Source: Yinghuangia sp045039925 (GTDB lineage Bacteria; Actinomycetota; Actinomycetes; Streptomycetales; Streptomycetaceae). Taken from it: DNA of 64,000 nt. The DNA is taken from positions 248,001-312,000 of the forward strand of contig CP108401.1 in the NCBI GenBank assembly GCA_045039925.1. The letters are read 5' to 3'. The translations under genes and the position numbers were made by a program. Below are positions 33,732 to 43,316 of the stretch, piece by piece; position 1 is the stretch's first letter; each line of letters starts with the position of its first letter. The notes under the pieces are model-generated. The model was not told the DNA's origin, searched no databases, and saw only the letters and a program-made list of their open reading frames with translations.

Positions 33732-33926
33732 CTGGAAGGGGCCGCGGCCAAGGACGACAACGCGTTGACCAAGGCCCGCAAGACGCGGATGACGGCGATG
33801 GGCATTTTGATCAAGGACCGTGCCAAGGCCGACGTCACCTCCGACGAGGCCCGCAACACCCTCAAGAGCGCGGCGCTGGCCATCCTGGCCGCCGAGAACA
33901 CAAAGGCCCCTGCCGCCGAGAGCTAA
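33732..33926 (+). pseudogene. 3' fragment of an unidentified gene
   Basis: 65 codons with strong coding bias (LEGAAAKDDNALTKARKTRM ... ALAILAAENT ... AAES, TAA). An in-frame TAA at 33711 and the lack of any start show the 5' part is missing. The predicted peptide is helical and Ala/Lys-rich. The junction near 33720 is probably a recombination point. Family unknown. Confidence 0.4.
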
Positions 33927-33975
33927 ATAGGAGCTTCGGCCTGGTCCAGGAGCGCGGTCCCCAAGCCGCCGGCGC

Positions 33976-34320
33976 TCAGTCCGGCCCGTCCTCCTCCAGC
34001 TCCTCCCGCAGTGTCGGTGCGAGGGCTTCGGTGTACCCGATCCCCCTTCTAGGCGTACCGCCGCGGTCACCATCCCGATGCCGAGCCCGGCCGCGAGCTG
34101 CGCGAAGGTGCTGTTCTAGCGCAGATACCCCCCAGCGCGTACAGCACCTGCACCTGCTGACACTGGCGCAACCGACGGTGGCGCTCACCCCCACTGCCTG
34201 TTTGCGAAACTGCGACCCGACGAGGTCTCGCCCAGGTGTGGTGGAGCACACCTTCCCGCTCCCGTTGATAACCTCGCACAGGTCGTGTCTCTGCGGCTCA
34301 GCCCGTCGGAAGTACCGCAC
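33976..34320 (-). pseudogene. Degenerate transposase relic, IS5-like
   Basis: Across shifting minus-strand frames the pieces LRQCQQVQVLYALGG, STFAQLAAGLGIG and YTEALAPTLREELEEDG line up with the N-terminal HTH region of IS5-type transposases (TFAQLAAGFGIG... is typical). Several indels break the frame and the catalytic part is absent. Confidence 0.35.
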
Positions 34321-34377
34321 CGATCACGGCGGCTGCGGCGGCCGCTCACCGAAGAGGGGCGGCCCGAGCCGAGCGGC

Positions 34378-35364
34378 TCACCGTCGCAGATCCGTTCGCC
34401 GGCGTGCTGCAGAACCGCCGCCGACCCGTTTGCGCACCTGACGCACCAGCTCATCCGCAGCCTGCGGCCACTGTGCGTGCTGAAATTCGAACCCTCCGAG
34501 GGCTAGTCGGCCCGGGACGACACGGCGGCTCTTCAGCAGCAGCTCGGTGTCGGAACGCAGAGCGAACGCGCCAATCTCGGCCATCCACTTGGTCGCGGGG
34601 AGACCCACCGGCACACCCCACGCAGAGCGCAGGGCGCGCATGAATGCGCGCTGCGGCAGCGGATGGGGAGCCGCCAGGTTCACCGGCCCTGCGATGTCCT
34701 CCCGGTCGATCAAGAACTCCACCGCGCGCACGAAGTCATGTTCGTGGATCCACGACACGTATTGCGCTCCACCCGCGACCGGGCCGCCGAGACCAAGGCG
34801 GGCCAGTCCCAGCAGGACGGCGAACACCCCGCCTGGGTCCGGGCTCATCACCATGGCCGAGCGCAGAGCGACCTTGCGCGTGGTCGGCGTTTCGGCCTGC
34901 TGCTGAGTCTGCTCCCATGCCTTGGCGATCGCGACGCTGTACGCCCAGTAGTCCGGAACGCCCGGTTCGGAACCGCCGATGACACCGGTGGCCTCGTCGT
35001 TGGGTGCGTCGAAGCGGTGCGCGTACACCGTGGCGGTGCTCATCTGCAGCCAGACCCGGGGCGGTCGGGCGGCGCCCGCGATCGCTGCGCCCACGACCCG
35101 GGCGGAATCGACCCGGGAGTCCATCATTTCGCGCAGGTTGGCCGCCGTGTATCGGCAACTCACAGTGCGTCCGGCCAGATTGATCACGACGTCGCTGCCG
35201 TCCACCGCCGCCGTCCATGGCCCCAGGGTCTGACCGTCCCATTGGACCTCGCCCTCGCGCCTGGGGGGTCTGGTGAGAATCACGACCTCGTGGCCGACGG
35301 CGTCCAGTGCGCGCTTCAGGATCGCGCCGACCTGTCCGGTACCTCCAGGAATCACAATCTTCAC
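34378..35364 (-). CDS. NAD(P)-binding epimerase-like protein (TIGR01777/DUF1731 type)
   Basis: 328 aa from GTG 35364, with GAAGGAGGAG upstream. A Rossmann start KIVIPGGTGQVGAIL is followed by VINLAGRTVSCRY (substrate-side loop), YAYS-like YWAYSVAIAKAWE, and a C-terminal ~50-residue extension (LPATKWMAEIGAFALRSDTELLLKSRRVVPGRL) typical of the DUF1731 tail. It is a cytoplasmic sugar-nucleotide or related epimerase/reductase and the substrate is unknown. It stands alone with relics on both sides. Confidence 0.8.
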   Translation of the reverse strand: MKIVIPGGTGQVGAILKRALDAVGHEVVILTRPPRREGEVQWDGQTLGPWTAAVDGSDVVINLAGRTVSCRYTAANLREMMDSRVDSARVVGAAIAGAARPPRVWLQMSTATVYAHRFDAPNDEATGVIGGSEPGVPDYWAYSVAIAKAWEQTQQQAETPTTRKVALRSAMVMSPDPGGVFAVLLGLARLGLGGPVAGGAQYVSWIHEHDFVRAVEFLIDREDIAGPVNLAAPHPLPQRAFMRALRSAWGVPVGLPATKWMAEIGAFALRSDTELLLKSRRVVPGRLALGGFEFQHAQWPQAADELVRQVRKRVGGGSAARRRTDLRR

Positions 35365-35459
35365 CGGGCACTCCTCCTTCGTCTCGGGTGAGCCTAGACC
35401 AGGGAGTTGAACGCGTTCAAAAGTAGGGGTGCAATCCATGCGCGGGAAACGTTGGGCGG

Positions 35460-35640
35460 GTGGCCGGAGACCAGGACGAGGTCTCGCCGGAGCTGGGTGA
35501 TCTGTGCGGGACGGTGGTCGAGGATGGCGGCGAGGTGTATACGACCGTCCGGGACTCCTTCGCGATCCATGCCCACGTCCGCTATGACGGCGAACGCCCG
35601 GTGGTGGCCTGCTTGCAGGACCATCAGATCATCAGGTGTC
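35460..35640 (+). pseudogene. Possible gene fragment
   Basis: About 60 codons from GTG 35460 with good coding bias (LGDLCGTVVEDGGEVYTTVR, HVRYDGERPVVACLQDHQI). They end where the converging WD40 gene's stop begins. It has no proper ribosome site or C-terminus. It looks like a 3'-truncated gene. Family not recognised. Confidence 0.3.
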
Positions 35641-36455
35641 CCCGCCCACCCGGAGCACGACCACGCTGCCGCTGTCGCACCCGCACGCGAGGAGGTCCCC
35701 AGCGTCCGAGTACACCGCCCTGTAGGTGCGCCCCGTTCCCATGAAAGGCAGTTGGGTGGGGGTCTCGGCGCCGGTGGCCGCGTCGCGCAGGCGGACCGTA
35801 CCGCTGTCACCGACCGCGAGCCGGGAGCCGTCGTGGGAGAAGCCCCATCCGTAGCACGTCCCCCACCGGTCCGTTCGATGTGGATCCGGAACGGCCCATT
35901 CGGGCTTCCCCGTGTCAAGTGCCATCGAGAAGGGGCCTTCGGCGAAGCCCCCATTGGCGATCAGGTACTGCTCCGTCGGGTCGAAGTCGATCGAGGCGAC
36001 ACCGCAGCCTGCCGAACCGCGGTCGAACGGGAAGGGGGGCGGCGGTGCACTCGCTGGCCGGAGTCGACGTCCCAAACCTCGATGTCGGGGGAGGCCAGGC
36101 CGAAGGCGAGGGCCGGCAGACTCCCGGACGGGGACAGGGCGCCGGCCCGGCATTCGGGGTGCCGAGGGACGTCGAGGTCCAGCAGGGATTCCCCGGCGCT
36201 GTCGAGCACGCGAATCCGGTTGCCGGCATCGAAGACCAGCAAACGGCGCCGGGCCCGATCCCATGCGGGCTGCACACAGCGCGGATTGAAGTCTGCGGTC
36301 TTCCACCGTTCGTAGGAGGCGAGGGTGCGCGACGTCCCGGTGGCGCGGACATCCGCCGCGCTCGCCCGGGAACTCGGCCTGGACCAGGGCGAGATGCTTG
36401 CCGTGCGGCGCCGCGCTGCCTCCCGTGACGGCTGGGGTGGGCCTGGTGGGCTCAC
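35632..36455 (-). pseudogene. WD40-repeat protein gene with a frameshift
   Basis: Two adjacent minus-strand frames together encode WD40-like strands: first RRRLLVFDAGNRIRVLDSAG and PDIEVWDVDSGQRVHRR, then after a one-base shift CGVASIDFDPTEQYLIANGG, SHDGSRLAVGDSGTVRLRDA and AGDLLACGCDSGSVVVLRV. The shift occurs at a run of six G (36034-36039), a typical slippage site. It could be a true mutation, phase variation or a sequencing error. Such C-terminal propellers usually belong to NACHT- or kinase-type regulators. Confidence 0.6.
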
Positions 36456-36506
36456 CGGACACAGGTCCAGCGGGTGCGCGGCGCCGCGGTTCGGTCGAGC
36501 GGTCCG

Positions 36507-37700
36507 CTACTGGCCGGCGCGCCGCCGCTTGGCGAGCAGCAGCGTGCCCGCGCCGGCGGCGAGTACCGCTGCGCCGGCGACCCCGTAGAGCGTCATGTCC
36601 GAGTCGGAGCCGCCGGTTTCGGCCAGCTCGGGTCCTTCGCCGGCGGGCGGCCGCGGCGCCGGGGTCCCGCTCGGCGTCGCCGATCCGCCGGTGGCGGGAG
36701 GCGACGGCTGGGCGGCGTCGGTGAAGGCCGCGCAGTCGTTCACCTTCGTCCCTGCCGGGGCGGTGGCGGGCTTGACGGTGCCTTCGGTGGTGAGGAGAGT
36801 GGCGGGCCCCGTGGTCTCGACCCCGAGGATCACCTTGACGGGTTTCGCGTTCTTGCCGAGCGCGATCCGGTAGGTGAGCACGCGGTCCTCCGGTGTTCCC
36901 GTGCCGTAGTCGGCGAGCTGCACCTGATAGTTGATGCTGCCGTCGATGGTCGTCCAGGCCTTCGTCTTCGGGTTGAAGACCTGCAGGAGGGCGTCGCAGG
37001 AGCTCGGCGCGGTGAATTCGGGGCTGCTGGGGACGCTGTTGAAGTGGCTGAACGGGAAGGTCATCGCCGGGCTCGAGGTCAGGTGCGCCTCGAAGGTGGC
37101 GCCGGGCCCGCCCGCGACGAGGCTTTCCGGGAAGCCGGTGATCTTCAGTGCCACCGCGTCGGGCATGAACCAGCCCAGGGCGAGGCCCAGCGGGTTCCGG
37201 CCAAGCGGGTCGGTGGTGAGGTCCGCGTCGACGAACCGCGCCTGGACGGCGTTGCGGGTGACGTTCACCCAGCCCTTGGCGGGGGTGGAGTATCCGAAGC
37301 GGGCCTTGATCTCCAGCGACTGGCCGGGGGCCAGTTGGGTGGTGCCGCCGGCCCAGCCGCCGATCAGGTGGTGTCCGCCGAAGTCCACCGCGGCGACGGG
37401 CTTCCACGCCTGTGCCGCGGTGTCGAAGTACTCGAACTTCGCTCCTTCGTCCCCGACGTCGTTGCCCGCCTCCACGTTCACGGACAACAGGACACGCCCG
37501 TCGATCGGGTCACCGGTCGGGTTCTTGACGGTGACCGTGAACTCGTCGGGTGCCGCGTTGTACTTGATCGTCTCGGCCAGTCCGCCGATCGCGACATCGG
37601 CCCTGGCGGTGTCGGCGCCGGCCGCCTGCATCGGCAGGATCGCGAGTGGCACCGCAAGACCGAAGGCGGCGAGAGTGCACTTGGTGCTGGGCATGCGCAT
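36507..37700 (-). CDS. Sortase-anchored cell-surface protein (LAETG)
   Basis: 397 aa from ATG 37700 (GGGGGA upstream). Signal peptide: MRMPSTKCTLAAFGLAVPLA, cleavage near AGADTA. The mature part has beta-sandwich-like strands (DEFTVTVKNPTGDPIDGRVLLSV) and two cysteines. A Pro/Thr-rich stalk leads to LAETGG, a hydrophobic helix (~22 residues) and KRRRAGQ, the layout recognised by class E sortases of streptomycetes. The protein is therefore covalently attached to peptidoglycan. Ligand unknown. Confidence 0.85.
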   Translation of the reverse strand: MRMPSTKCTLAAFGLAVPLAILPMQAAGADTARADVAIGGLAETIKYNAAPDEFTVTVKNPTGDPIDGRVLLSVNVEAGNDVGDEGAKFEYFDTAAQAWKPVAAVDFGGHHLIGGWAGGTTQLAPGQSLEIKARFGYSTPAKGWVNVTRNAVQARFVDADLTTDPLGRNPLGLALGWFMPDAVALKITGFPESLVAGGPGATFEAHLTSSPAMTFPFSHFNSVPSSPEFTAPSSCDALLQVFNPKTKAWTTIDGSINYQVQLADYGTGTPEDRVLTYRIALGKNAKPVKVILGVETTGPATLLTTEGTVKPATAPAGTKVNDCAAFTDAAQPSPPATGGSATPSGTPAPRPPAGEGPELAETGGSDSDMTLYGVAGAAVLAAGAGTLLLAKRRRAGQ

Positions 37701-37861
37701 GGAATCCCCCGGGAAAACGCGTCGTCGCAAGAGGAAGCGCAGCGTAGCGGACCGCCGAATTCCGCCAACCGGAGGGTGCCCTGTCCCGCCGCGTACTGTC
37801 GATGGACGAGCCGGCCGCATGGCCGTCATCGCCGGCGGACTACCGCCCGAACCGCGCAAGG

Positions 37862-38563
37862 TCAGTTGCGGAACTCCCAGTCGAGGACACGACGGCCCTC
37901 GGGTGTGGTCGTCGCTGCGGGCCGGTGGCCGCGGAATGAACCGCCGTTCTCCCACGTGTCGGTGAGTGTGCCGAAGAGGTTCGCGACGTCGACCGCCCAG
38001 AACTCGGGCATGCCGCCGTTTGCGAAGTCGATCTCGTAGACGTGGCCGTAGCACGGCCCGGGACGGTGGTCGACGAAGATTGCGGCACCCGTGACGGTGT
38101 CGGAGAGCGGCACCCAGTACGCCACGTGCGCCTCGGGGGAGTCGTGGAGTCCTTCGTCGGCGAACTCGTCGTCCGCGTCCGCATCGGCGTCGGCGACGAG
38201 GTCGGACACGCTGGGCTGGCCGAGGTCCGCGGCCTGGTCCTTGGTGGCCTCGGACGCTCTGACGATTGCGTCGACGTCGCTCAGCCGGTGGCCGAACGGC
38301 AGGAACCCGCCGCCTGACGCGTTGGAGGGGCGGCCCGCGACGGGGCTCGCGCCGTTGTGCAGGGCCAGCAGGGCGGCCAGCTGGGGGTGGGGTGCGAAGC
38401 CGAGGCGGGTCTTGAGCACGACCAGTTGTTCGGGTGTCGCTCCCGGGCGCAGCGTGGCATGACTGTCGGGGGCATGCGTGCGGAGGCGGTCGGTGAAGCG
38501 CCTCCACACACGCTTGAATCTTTCGGGATCGTCGGCCTCGAGGCGCGGTCGGGGGTCGAACAT
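37862..38563 (-). CDS. SMI1/KNR4-like protein
   Basis: 233 aa. The start region RVWRRFTDRLRTHAPDSHATLRPGATPEQLVVLKTRLGF...LAALLALHNGA is typical of SMI1/KNR4 domains, followed by FLPFGHRLSDVDAI and a WVPL...GHVYEIDFANG core. Many bacterial members are immunity proteins to secreted toxins, but no toxin lies beside it. The IS5 element's left end is only 14 bp upstream of its ATG, so its native promoter has been cut off. Confidence 0.8.
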   Translation of the reverse strand: MFDPRPRLEADDPERFKRVWRRFTDRLRTHAPDSHATLRPGATPEQLVVLKTRLGFAPHPQLAALLALHNGASPVAGRPSNASGGGFLPFGHRLSDVDAIVRASEATKDQAADLGQPSVSDLVADADADADDEFADEGLHDSPEAHVAYWVPLSDTVTGAAIFVDHRPGPCYGHVYEIDFANGGMPEFWAVDVANLFGTLTDTWENGGSFRGHRPAATTTPEGRRVLDWEFRN

Positions 38564-38576
38564 GCGCAGAGGCTAA

Positions 38577-39422
38577 GACGTCATCTCATTTGGCTCGGTA
38601 GCCTGGGCTGGTGTCGATGGTTGAGCGTTTGGTGCCGGATGAGTTGTACGAGCTCTTCCGGCGGGTGGTTCCTGCGGCTCCGGTCCGTCCGCAGGGCGGT
38701 GGCCGGCGGCGGCACGGCGACCGAGAGGTGCTGGCCGCGATCGTGTTCGTGGCGACCACGGGCTGCACCTGGCAGCAGTTGCCGCCCGTGTTCGGCCCGT
38801 CCGGGCCGACCGCGCACCGCCGGTTCACCGAGTGGACCAAGGCGCGGGTGTGGGCGAAGCTCTACCGCCTCGTCCTCGACGAGCTCGGTGCGCGCGGGGA
38901 GTTGGACTGGTCGCGGTGCGCGATCGACTCGGTGAACGTGCGGGCGATGAAAGGGGGGACCTGACAGGTCCGAATCCTGTGGATCGGGGCAAGAAGGGTT
39001 CGAAGATCCACCTGATCACCGAACGGACCGGTCTGCCCCTGTCGATCGGCATCTCCGGGGCGAACCTCCACGACAGTCAGGCCCTCGAACCGCTCGTCCT
39101 GGGCATCCCGCCGATCCGCTCCCGCCGCGGCCCGCGCCGCAGGCGCCCCGCGAAACTCCATGCGGACAAGGGCTACGACTACCGCCACCTGCGCCGCTGG
39201 CTGAGCAAGCGCGGCATCCGGCACCGCATCGCCCGCAAGGGCGTCGAATCCTCCGCCCGGCTCGGACGCCACCGCTGGACCATCGAACGCACCATGTCGT
39301 GGCTGGCCGGATGCCGGCGCCTGCACCGCCGCTACGAACGCAAGGCCGAACACTTCCTCGCCTTCACCGCCATCGCCTGCACCCTCATCTGCTACCGCAG
39401 ACTCACCAAATGAGATGACGTC
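38577..39422 (+). mobile_element. 846 bp IS5-family insertion sequence
   Basis: Ends are 17 bp perfect inverted repeats GACGTCATCTCATTTGG (38577-38593 and 39406-39422). TAA target duplications flank it (38574-38576 and 39423-39425), matching the TNA duplications of the IS427 group. It encodes a transposase in two frames and appears complete. Confidence 0.9.
38611..39413 (+). CDS. IS5-family transposase made by -1 frameshift
   Basis: ORF A runs 38611-38964 (LVPDELYELFRRVVPAA, GCTWQQLPPVFGPSGPTAHRRF, AIDSVNVRAMKGG). ORF B, in the -1 frame, continues to 39413 with GKKGSKIHLITERTGLPLSI, KLHADKGYDYRHLR and RWTIERTMSWLAGCRRLHRRYE, giving the DDE residues. The overlap contains AAAGGGGGG (38949-38957), a classic slippery heptamer region. 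This is the standard expression mode of the IS427 group. Both halves look intact. Confidence 0.85.
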
Positions 39423-39738
39423 TAAGGCGCCTGACTGACAGCCGGTCCGAGTGGCTCAGGCTTGCAGCTCGGGGGGCCGACGCGAACAACGCGGACGGGG
39501 GCACTGACGGGCGGAGGACGCTGCTCCGCGGCCAACGCAGCAACGTGCCGTGCCAGGTGGTGGTGCGGACCGCGCCGCCGGGCCCGAGTCCCCGATGTGT
39601 GTGTGGCGTCACCACGACATCGATCCAGAGGTTGGCAGGGTTGTTCACCGGAGTCACACCGTCGGGGGCGGAGTTGGAGTTGGTACGGTCCGGACACGAG
39701 GGGCGCTGGGGGGCGTTCCGTGCTCCGGGGGGAGTCTG

Positions 39739-40119
39739 ATGACCAAGCATGCCTGGGAGGGGGATTCGGGCAATGATGTTGTGTCTGGCCGTTCGCTGTG
39801 GTGGTGGTGCGTCCCGCTTGCTGTGACCGTCGTGGGCCTACCGGTTCTGGTAGGCGTGGACGTGTACATCGTGGCGGACCTGTGGTTCGGGAGCTGCGAA
39901 CACGACGACAACGCTTGCGACGGTCCGTATACGACGGAGGGGGAGTTGCGGGCGATGGCTGTGTCGATGCTGTTGCCGGTCACGCAGACCGCGTCGACCG
40001 CGGTCGTGTGGGCGGCGGCCGGGAGCCTGTCTCCGAAGGCGCGGGGTTGGCAGCGGTGCGCATACGGGGTGATGGCGGGAGCCACCGTGATCGCGGGTGT
40101 GATTGCGTGGCTTTGGTGA
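39739..40119 (+). CDS. Three-helix membrane protein
   Basis: 126 aa from ATG 39739, with GGGGGGAG upstream. Three hydrophobic segments: ~22-48 (LWWWCVPLAVTVVGLPVLVGV), ~76-98 and ~104-125. Between the first two is a short loop with two Cys (GSCEHDDNACDGP), probably outside the cell and able to form a disulphide. No family recognised. Confidence 0.65.
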   Translation: MTKHAWEGDSGNDVVSGRSLWWWCVPLAVTVVGLPVLVGVDVYIVADLWFGSCEHDDNACDGPYTTEGELRAMAVSMLLPVTQTASTAVVWAAAGSLSPKARGWQRCAYGVMAGATVIAGVIAWLW

Positions 40120-40261
40120 GCCGCGCAACGACGACACTGACGCGCTGCGCGCGTTCGGCACTGCTCTGGCGTCCGGAACCCTCCACGGCCTCGTGCCAGC
40201 AAATCCCACCACCCCGGTATCGCCGCAACTCGCTGTGCCGGTGCAGGGCGTCCCCGAGGAC

Positions 40262-40537
40262 ATGGACTTGCGCGTTGTGGTGCTGGTGCTCGCGCTCATC
40301 GTTGTGGGCATCGTGGTGTACGTCGCGTACAAGAAGCCGCCGCTTGGCACCCCGATCGACATCGGCGCGGCTGTCCTTGTTGCGTTCTTGGCCGTCTGGG
40401 CTGGAGCGGGCCGGGCTAGCCGGTCAGCCGATCCAGGTGCGGATGCGGACGGCGACGTTGCGGACGGGCAGGCCGTTGTGGGTGTCGACCGCGAGGCGTC
40501 CCCAGTCCTGAGCGGTCGCGTTGATCGTGTCCATTAG
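40262..40537 (+). CDS. Possible small membrane protein
   Basis: 91 aa from ATG 40262. GTG 40238 or TTG 40103 would extend it. Two hydrophobic segments (LRVVVLVLALIVVGIVVYVAY and IDIGAAVLVAFLAVWAGAG) precede a hydrophilic tail that overlaps the convergent gene's 3' end by ~110 bp. The helices look real, but the C-terminus past ~60 residues may be an artefact of overlap. Confidence 0.4.
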   Translation: MDLRVVVLVLALIVVGIVVYVAYKKPPLGTPIDIGAAVLVAFLAVWAGAGRASRSADPGADADGDVADGQAVVGVDREASPVLSGRVDRVH

Positions 40538-41635
40538 GGGCATGACCGCCGGCTGGTTGGCGGTCAGGAGCACTTCGGCGGGGCCGGGCATGCCGAGGCG
40601 TACGAACTGGGCCACCAGGGCGGCGACGTCGTCGCACGAGTGCGACGTCGCGCTGGTGGACAGCAATAGTGCGGTGAACCGGTCCAGTCTGCCGTGGTGG
40701 AACGCCTCGACGAGGACGGCGGTCTCGCCGGGGGTCTTGAGCTGGGCGACGAACGGCAGCGCGGCGGAGACGTGGTCGTGGAGGCTCTTGTCGACCAGGA
40801 GTTGGAACAGCTGGGCCGCCTCGGTGACGGGTCTGCGGACGGCGACGGACTTGACCAGTTCGGTGGCGATGCCGCCGCGGGTCGCCGGGTCGAGCTGCGC
40901 GATGGTGTCCACCACTGCGGGCAGCGCCGCCGCCTCGGTGGAGTCGAGGGCCCGCACCAGGGAGGCGTGGCCGCCGGCGGCCTCGGCCTGCTCGAGTTGC
41001 TCCTCCAGGGTGAGGCAGCGTCGCTCGGCGGCGTCCGCGATCTCCTGGACGTGCTCCAGATGGTCCTCCAGCGTGCTGGTCTCCCGTTTGAGTTCGGCGT
41101 GCTCGTGGGTCAGCTCTTCGTACTGGGCCTGGAGACGCACCTAGACGCGGAGGCTGTCCGCGCGCAGACGCCGTTGCTCGGTCAGCAGCCGGTTGATGCG
41201 CCGGGACACCTCGCGGCTGCGCAGCCGGGCGTGGTTCAGCTCCCGGGTGGTCAGCAGGACCTGCTCCTGGAGCCGCAGGACGTCGGCGTCCGCCTCGACC
41301 AGCTGGTCCTCGAGCGCCTGCGCGCGCCGCGCGGGGGTCCGGGAGGACTGCGACGCGCGGTCGTGGAGGTGGCGAATCAGTTCGCGGACCTCGTCGGTGA
41401 TCGCGCCCTCACCGTCCTGGCTGACCTTGGCGTCGACGGCGTCCATGAGCCGTTCGACGAACGCGCGGGAGGGCAGGCGCGCCCCGCTGAGGTACCGCGA
41501 CACCGTGCTCGCGTGCCAGCTGTGCCGGGTCGCGAAGCGCCGGATCGTCGTCCCGAGGCGCCCGAACAGCACCGTCAGGTTCGCCGCCAGTTCCGTCTGC
41601 GCCTGGGCGGCGGATTGCGTCGTCCGCTCCGCCAC
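40424..41635 (-). pseudogene. HTH/coiled-coil gene interrupted by an in-frame TAG
   Basis: From GTG 41635 the frame encodes an HTH domain (LFGRLGTTIRRFATRHSWHASTVSRYLSG, ~23-52) and a long coiled coil. At 41141-41143 a TAG stops it, and the same frame continues directly with a GTG and the rest of the coiled coil (LQAQYEELTHEHAEL...), then ~170 further residues. Streptomycete relatives are single HTH plus coiled-coil proteins, so this is one gene split by a nonsense codon. No ribosome site precedes the second part. Readthrough or two separate products cannot be excluded. Confidence 0.7.
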
Positions 41636-42425
41636 AGCGTTCCGCTCTACTGCGCTCCTTCGTCGTTCCTGCCCGTCGCCCCGTGTGTCGGCGCCCCGGG
41701 CTGTTCGTCGCCAACCGCTGATTGTGGCCCGGTCGTCGGAGGCCGCGCTCGCGGAATGTGGTGCCAGGCGAACGCGGCAACACCGTGTTCCTGTCGGGGT
41801 GTTGCCTGCTGACCTGGCATGACGTCGCCTCTGGCCTGCGGGTCGCGCCGGCTGGAGACTCGTGCCCATCGCTTGAGATCGAAAGGCAGGGCTCCAGGGG
41901 CATGGATGTTGATCGCGGAACCTCTCGGCGCGGGGACAGGCCGCGGCGGCGCGTCCTGCGGCGCCGCCGGGTGTCGGTGGTGGATCCGCCGGTGCCGCCC
42001 CCCGCCTCGCCCCAGCCGGGTACGCGCCGGGGTGGTCTCCGGCCAGGGCGGGTGCAGGACGCACTCCGGGCGCGGCGTGCGCGCCGGTGGGGTGTGTGGG
42101 GCCCGGGCGGTTGCGTCGCAGGCGGTGGGGTGGGACGTACTCGGACGGCGCTGCGTCAATTCCGCGTCGACGGAAACGCGTTCTCGCAGTTTTGATCTTT
42201 GTGGCCTGCGGAAATGCCGTTCAGCACGCCGGGGTGGCGCGCGCGGTCCGAATCCGGGAAACAGGCCCTTTGTCGCAGGCTGACTCCGGATGAGTTTGCG
42301 TCAAATCGGGGAACGGGTGGCACGGGCGGAGTCCGGCGGTCCACGCTATGGGCGGGGCTCGGAATCGTCGCGGTTGCCGTTTCGGCATCGTCCCGAGTCG
42401 TCCGTTTAGTCTTTTTGGGAAGGAA
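41636..42425. other. Intergenic region upstream of the second cassette
   Basis: No frame with coding bias. The region separates the leftward HTH/coiled-coil gene from the rightward cassette and must hold both promoters. A degenerate CGTCCG-type motif lies at 42389-42404. Confidence 0.45.
42389..42404 (+). promoter_or_regulatory. Degenerate CGTCCG-type motif before the second cassette
   Basis: CGTCCCGAGTCGTCCG matches CGTCCGCGTTCGTCCG of the first cassette region at 12 of 16 positions. It lies 22 bp before the leader ORF. Confidence 0.3.
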
Positions 42426-42476
42426 ATGCTCATGTCGGTGGCGAGCAGCGCGGTCCACGCGTCGGACCGCGGCTGA
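42426..42476 (+). CDS. 16-codon leader ORF before the tandem-HTH gene
   Basis: ATG 42426 overlaps the GGGAAGGAA ribosome-site region. A second in-frame ATG at 42432 has better spacing. The peptide is MLMSVASSAVHASDRG. Its stop is 9 bp before the GTG of the HTH gene and overlaps that gene's GAGGAG ribosome site, an arrangement suited to translational coupling or attenuation. Confidence 0.4.
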   Translation: MLMSVASSAVHASDRG

Positions 42477-42485
42477 GGAGCGGCG

Positions 42486-43316
42486 GTGGGACGACCGGAG
42501 GTGCCGGTGCCCGCGGGCCCCGTCGGTGCGATGGCGCAGTTCCTGCGCGAAGCGCGTAGCCGCAGCGGACTGACCTACCAGCAGATGGCGGCCCGCACGC
42601 GTGTGTGCTCGGCAGCGACGCTGGCACGTGCGGCCGGCGGACGGCAGATACCCGGCCGCAGGGTGCTGGACGAGTACGTGCGGCTGTCCGGGGCCGACCC
42701 CGCGACGGCGGTCCGGCTGTGGAAGAAGGCCCGGAAGCGGCAGGCGGCGGAACCCCACGCGCGGCGGCACGGCCCGTTGGACCGGGTGGTGACGCCCGGG
42801 GACCTGGTCGCGGTGATGCGGGCGGTGCGCCTGGCGGCCGGGCAGCCGTCCCTGCATGAGCTGGAGGTGCGGGCCCGGAACCTGGGCCTGGGACCGCTGG
42901 CGACCAGCACCGTGAACGACATCCTGCGTGAGAAGCGCCCCCCGTCGTGGGGCCTGGTGGAGGCGTTCGTGCAGGCCTGCGACGTGCCCGCCGCGATGCT
43001 GTCGCGGTGGAAGGCCGCGTGGGTGCGGACGCAGCGCGGCCCCGGCCTGGAAGACATCGCGCTGTACGTCGCCGCCCTGCTGTCCGGCGAGGACGCCGGC
43101 ACCGCCCCGCCCTCCGGGCGCGTCATGCCGCGGGTACCTACCAAGGGAGGCGGCCCGCGCGGCGGGCTGGGCGCTGGGCTGGGCGGCGGTCTTGTGCTGC
43201 GGCCGCTTACGGGCGACGGCCGCCGTCGCCGCGGAATCATTCCGCCGCAGCGCAGCGCAGAGGGCCCGCACACACATGGAGGACGGCCGCCGCCAGGACC
43301 GACCGTACGGAACTAA
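42486..43316 (+). CDS. Tandem-HTH regulator, second cassette
   Basis: 276 aa from GTG 42486 (GAGGAG upstream). HTH 1: MAQFLREARSRSGLTYQQMAARTRVCSAATLARAAGG (~15-52). HTH 2: LVAVMRAVRLAAGQPSLHELEVRARN...ATSTVNDILRE...LVEAFVQACDV (~102-170), then the Trp-containing SRWKAAWVRTQ. The Gly/Pro-rich C-terminus differs from the first copy. Order, spacing and both domains match the protein at 16609. A hairpin terminator follows, so here the regulator is transcribed apart from the membrane/Crp-like pair. Confidence 0.75.
   Translation: MGRPEVPVPAGPVGAMAQFLREARSRSGLTYQQMAARTRVCSAATLARAAGGRQIPGRRVLDEYVRLSGADPATAVRLWKKARKRQAAEPHARRHGPLDRVVTPGDLVAVMRAVRLAAGQPSLHELEVRARNLGLGPLATSTVNDILREKRPPSWGLVEAFVQACDVPAAMLSRWKAAWVRTQRGPGLEDIALYVAALLSGEDAGTAPPSGRVMPRVPTKGGGPRGGLGAGLGGGLVLRPLTGDGRRRRGIIPPQRSAEGPHTHGGRPPPGPTVRN

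Noticed and set aside
41722..42195. Plus-strand frame before the second cassette
   Set aside because: Low-complexity, no ribosome site, no coding bias. Treated as intergenic.
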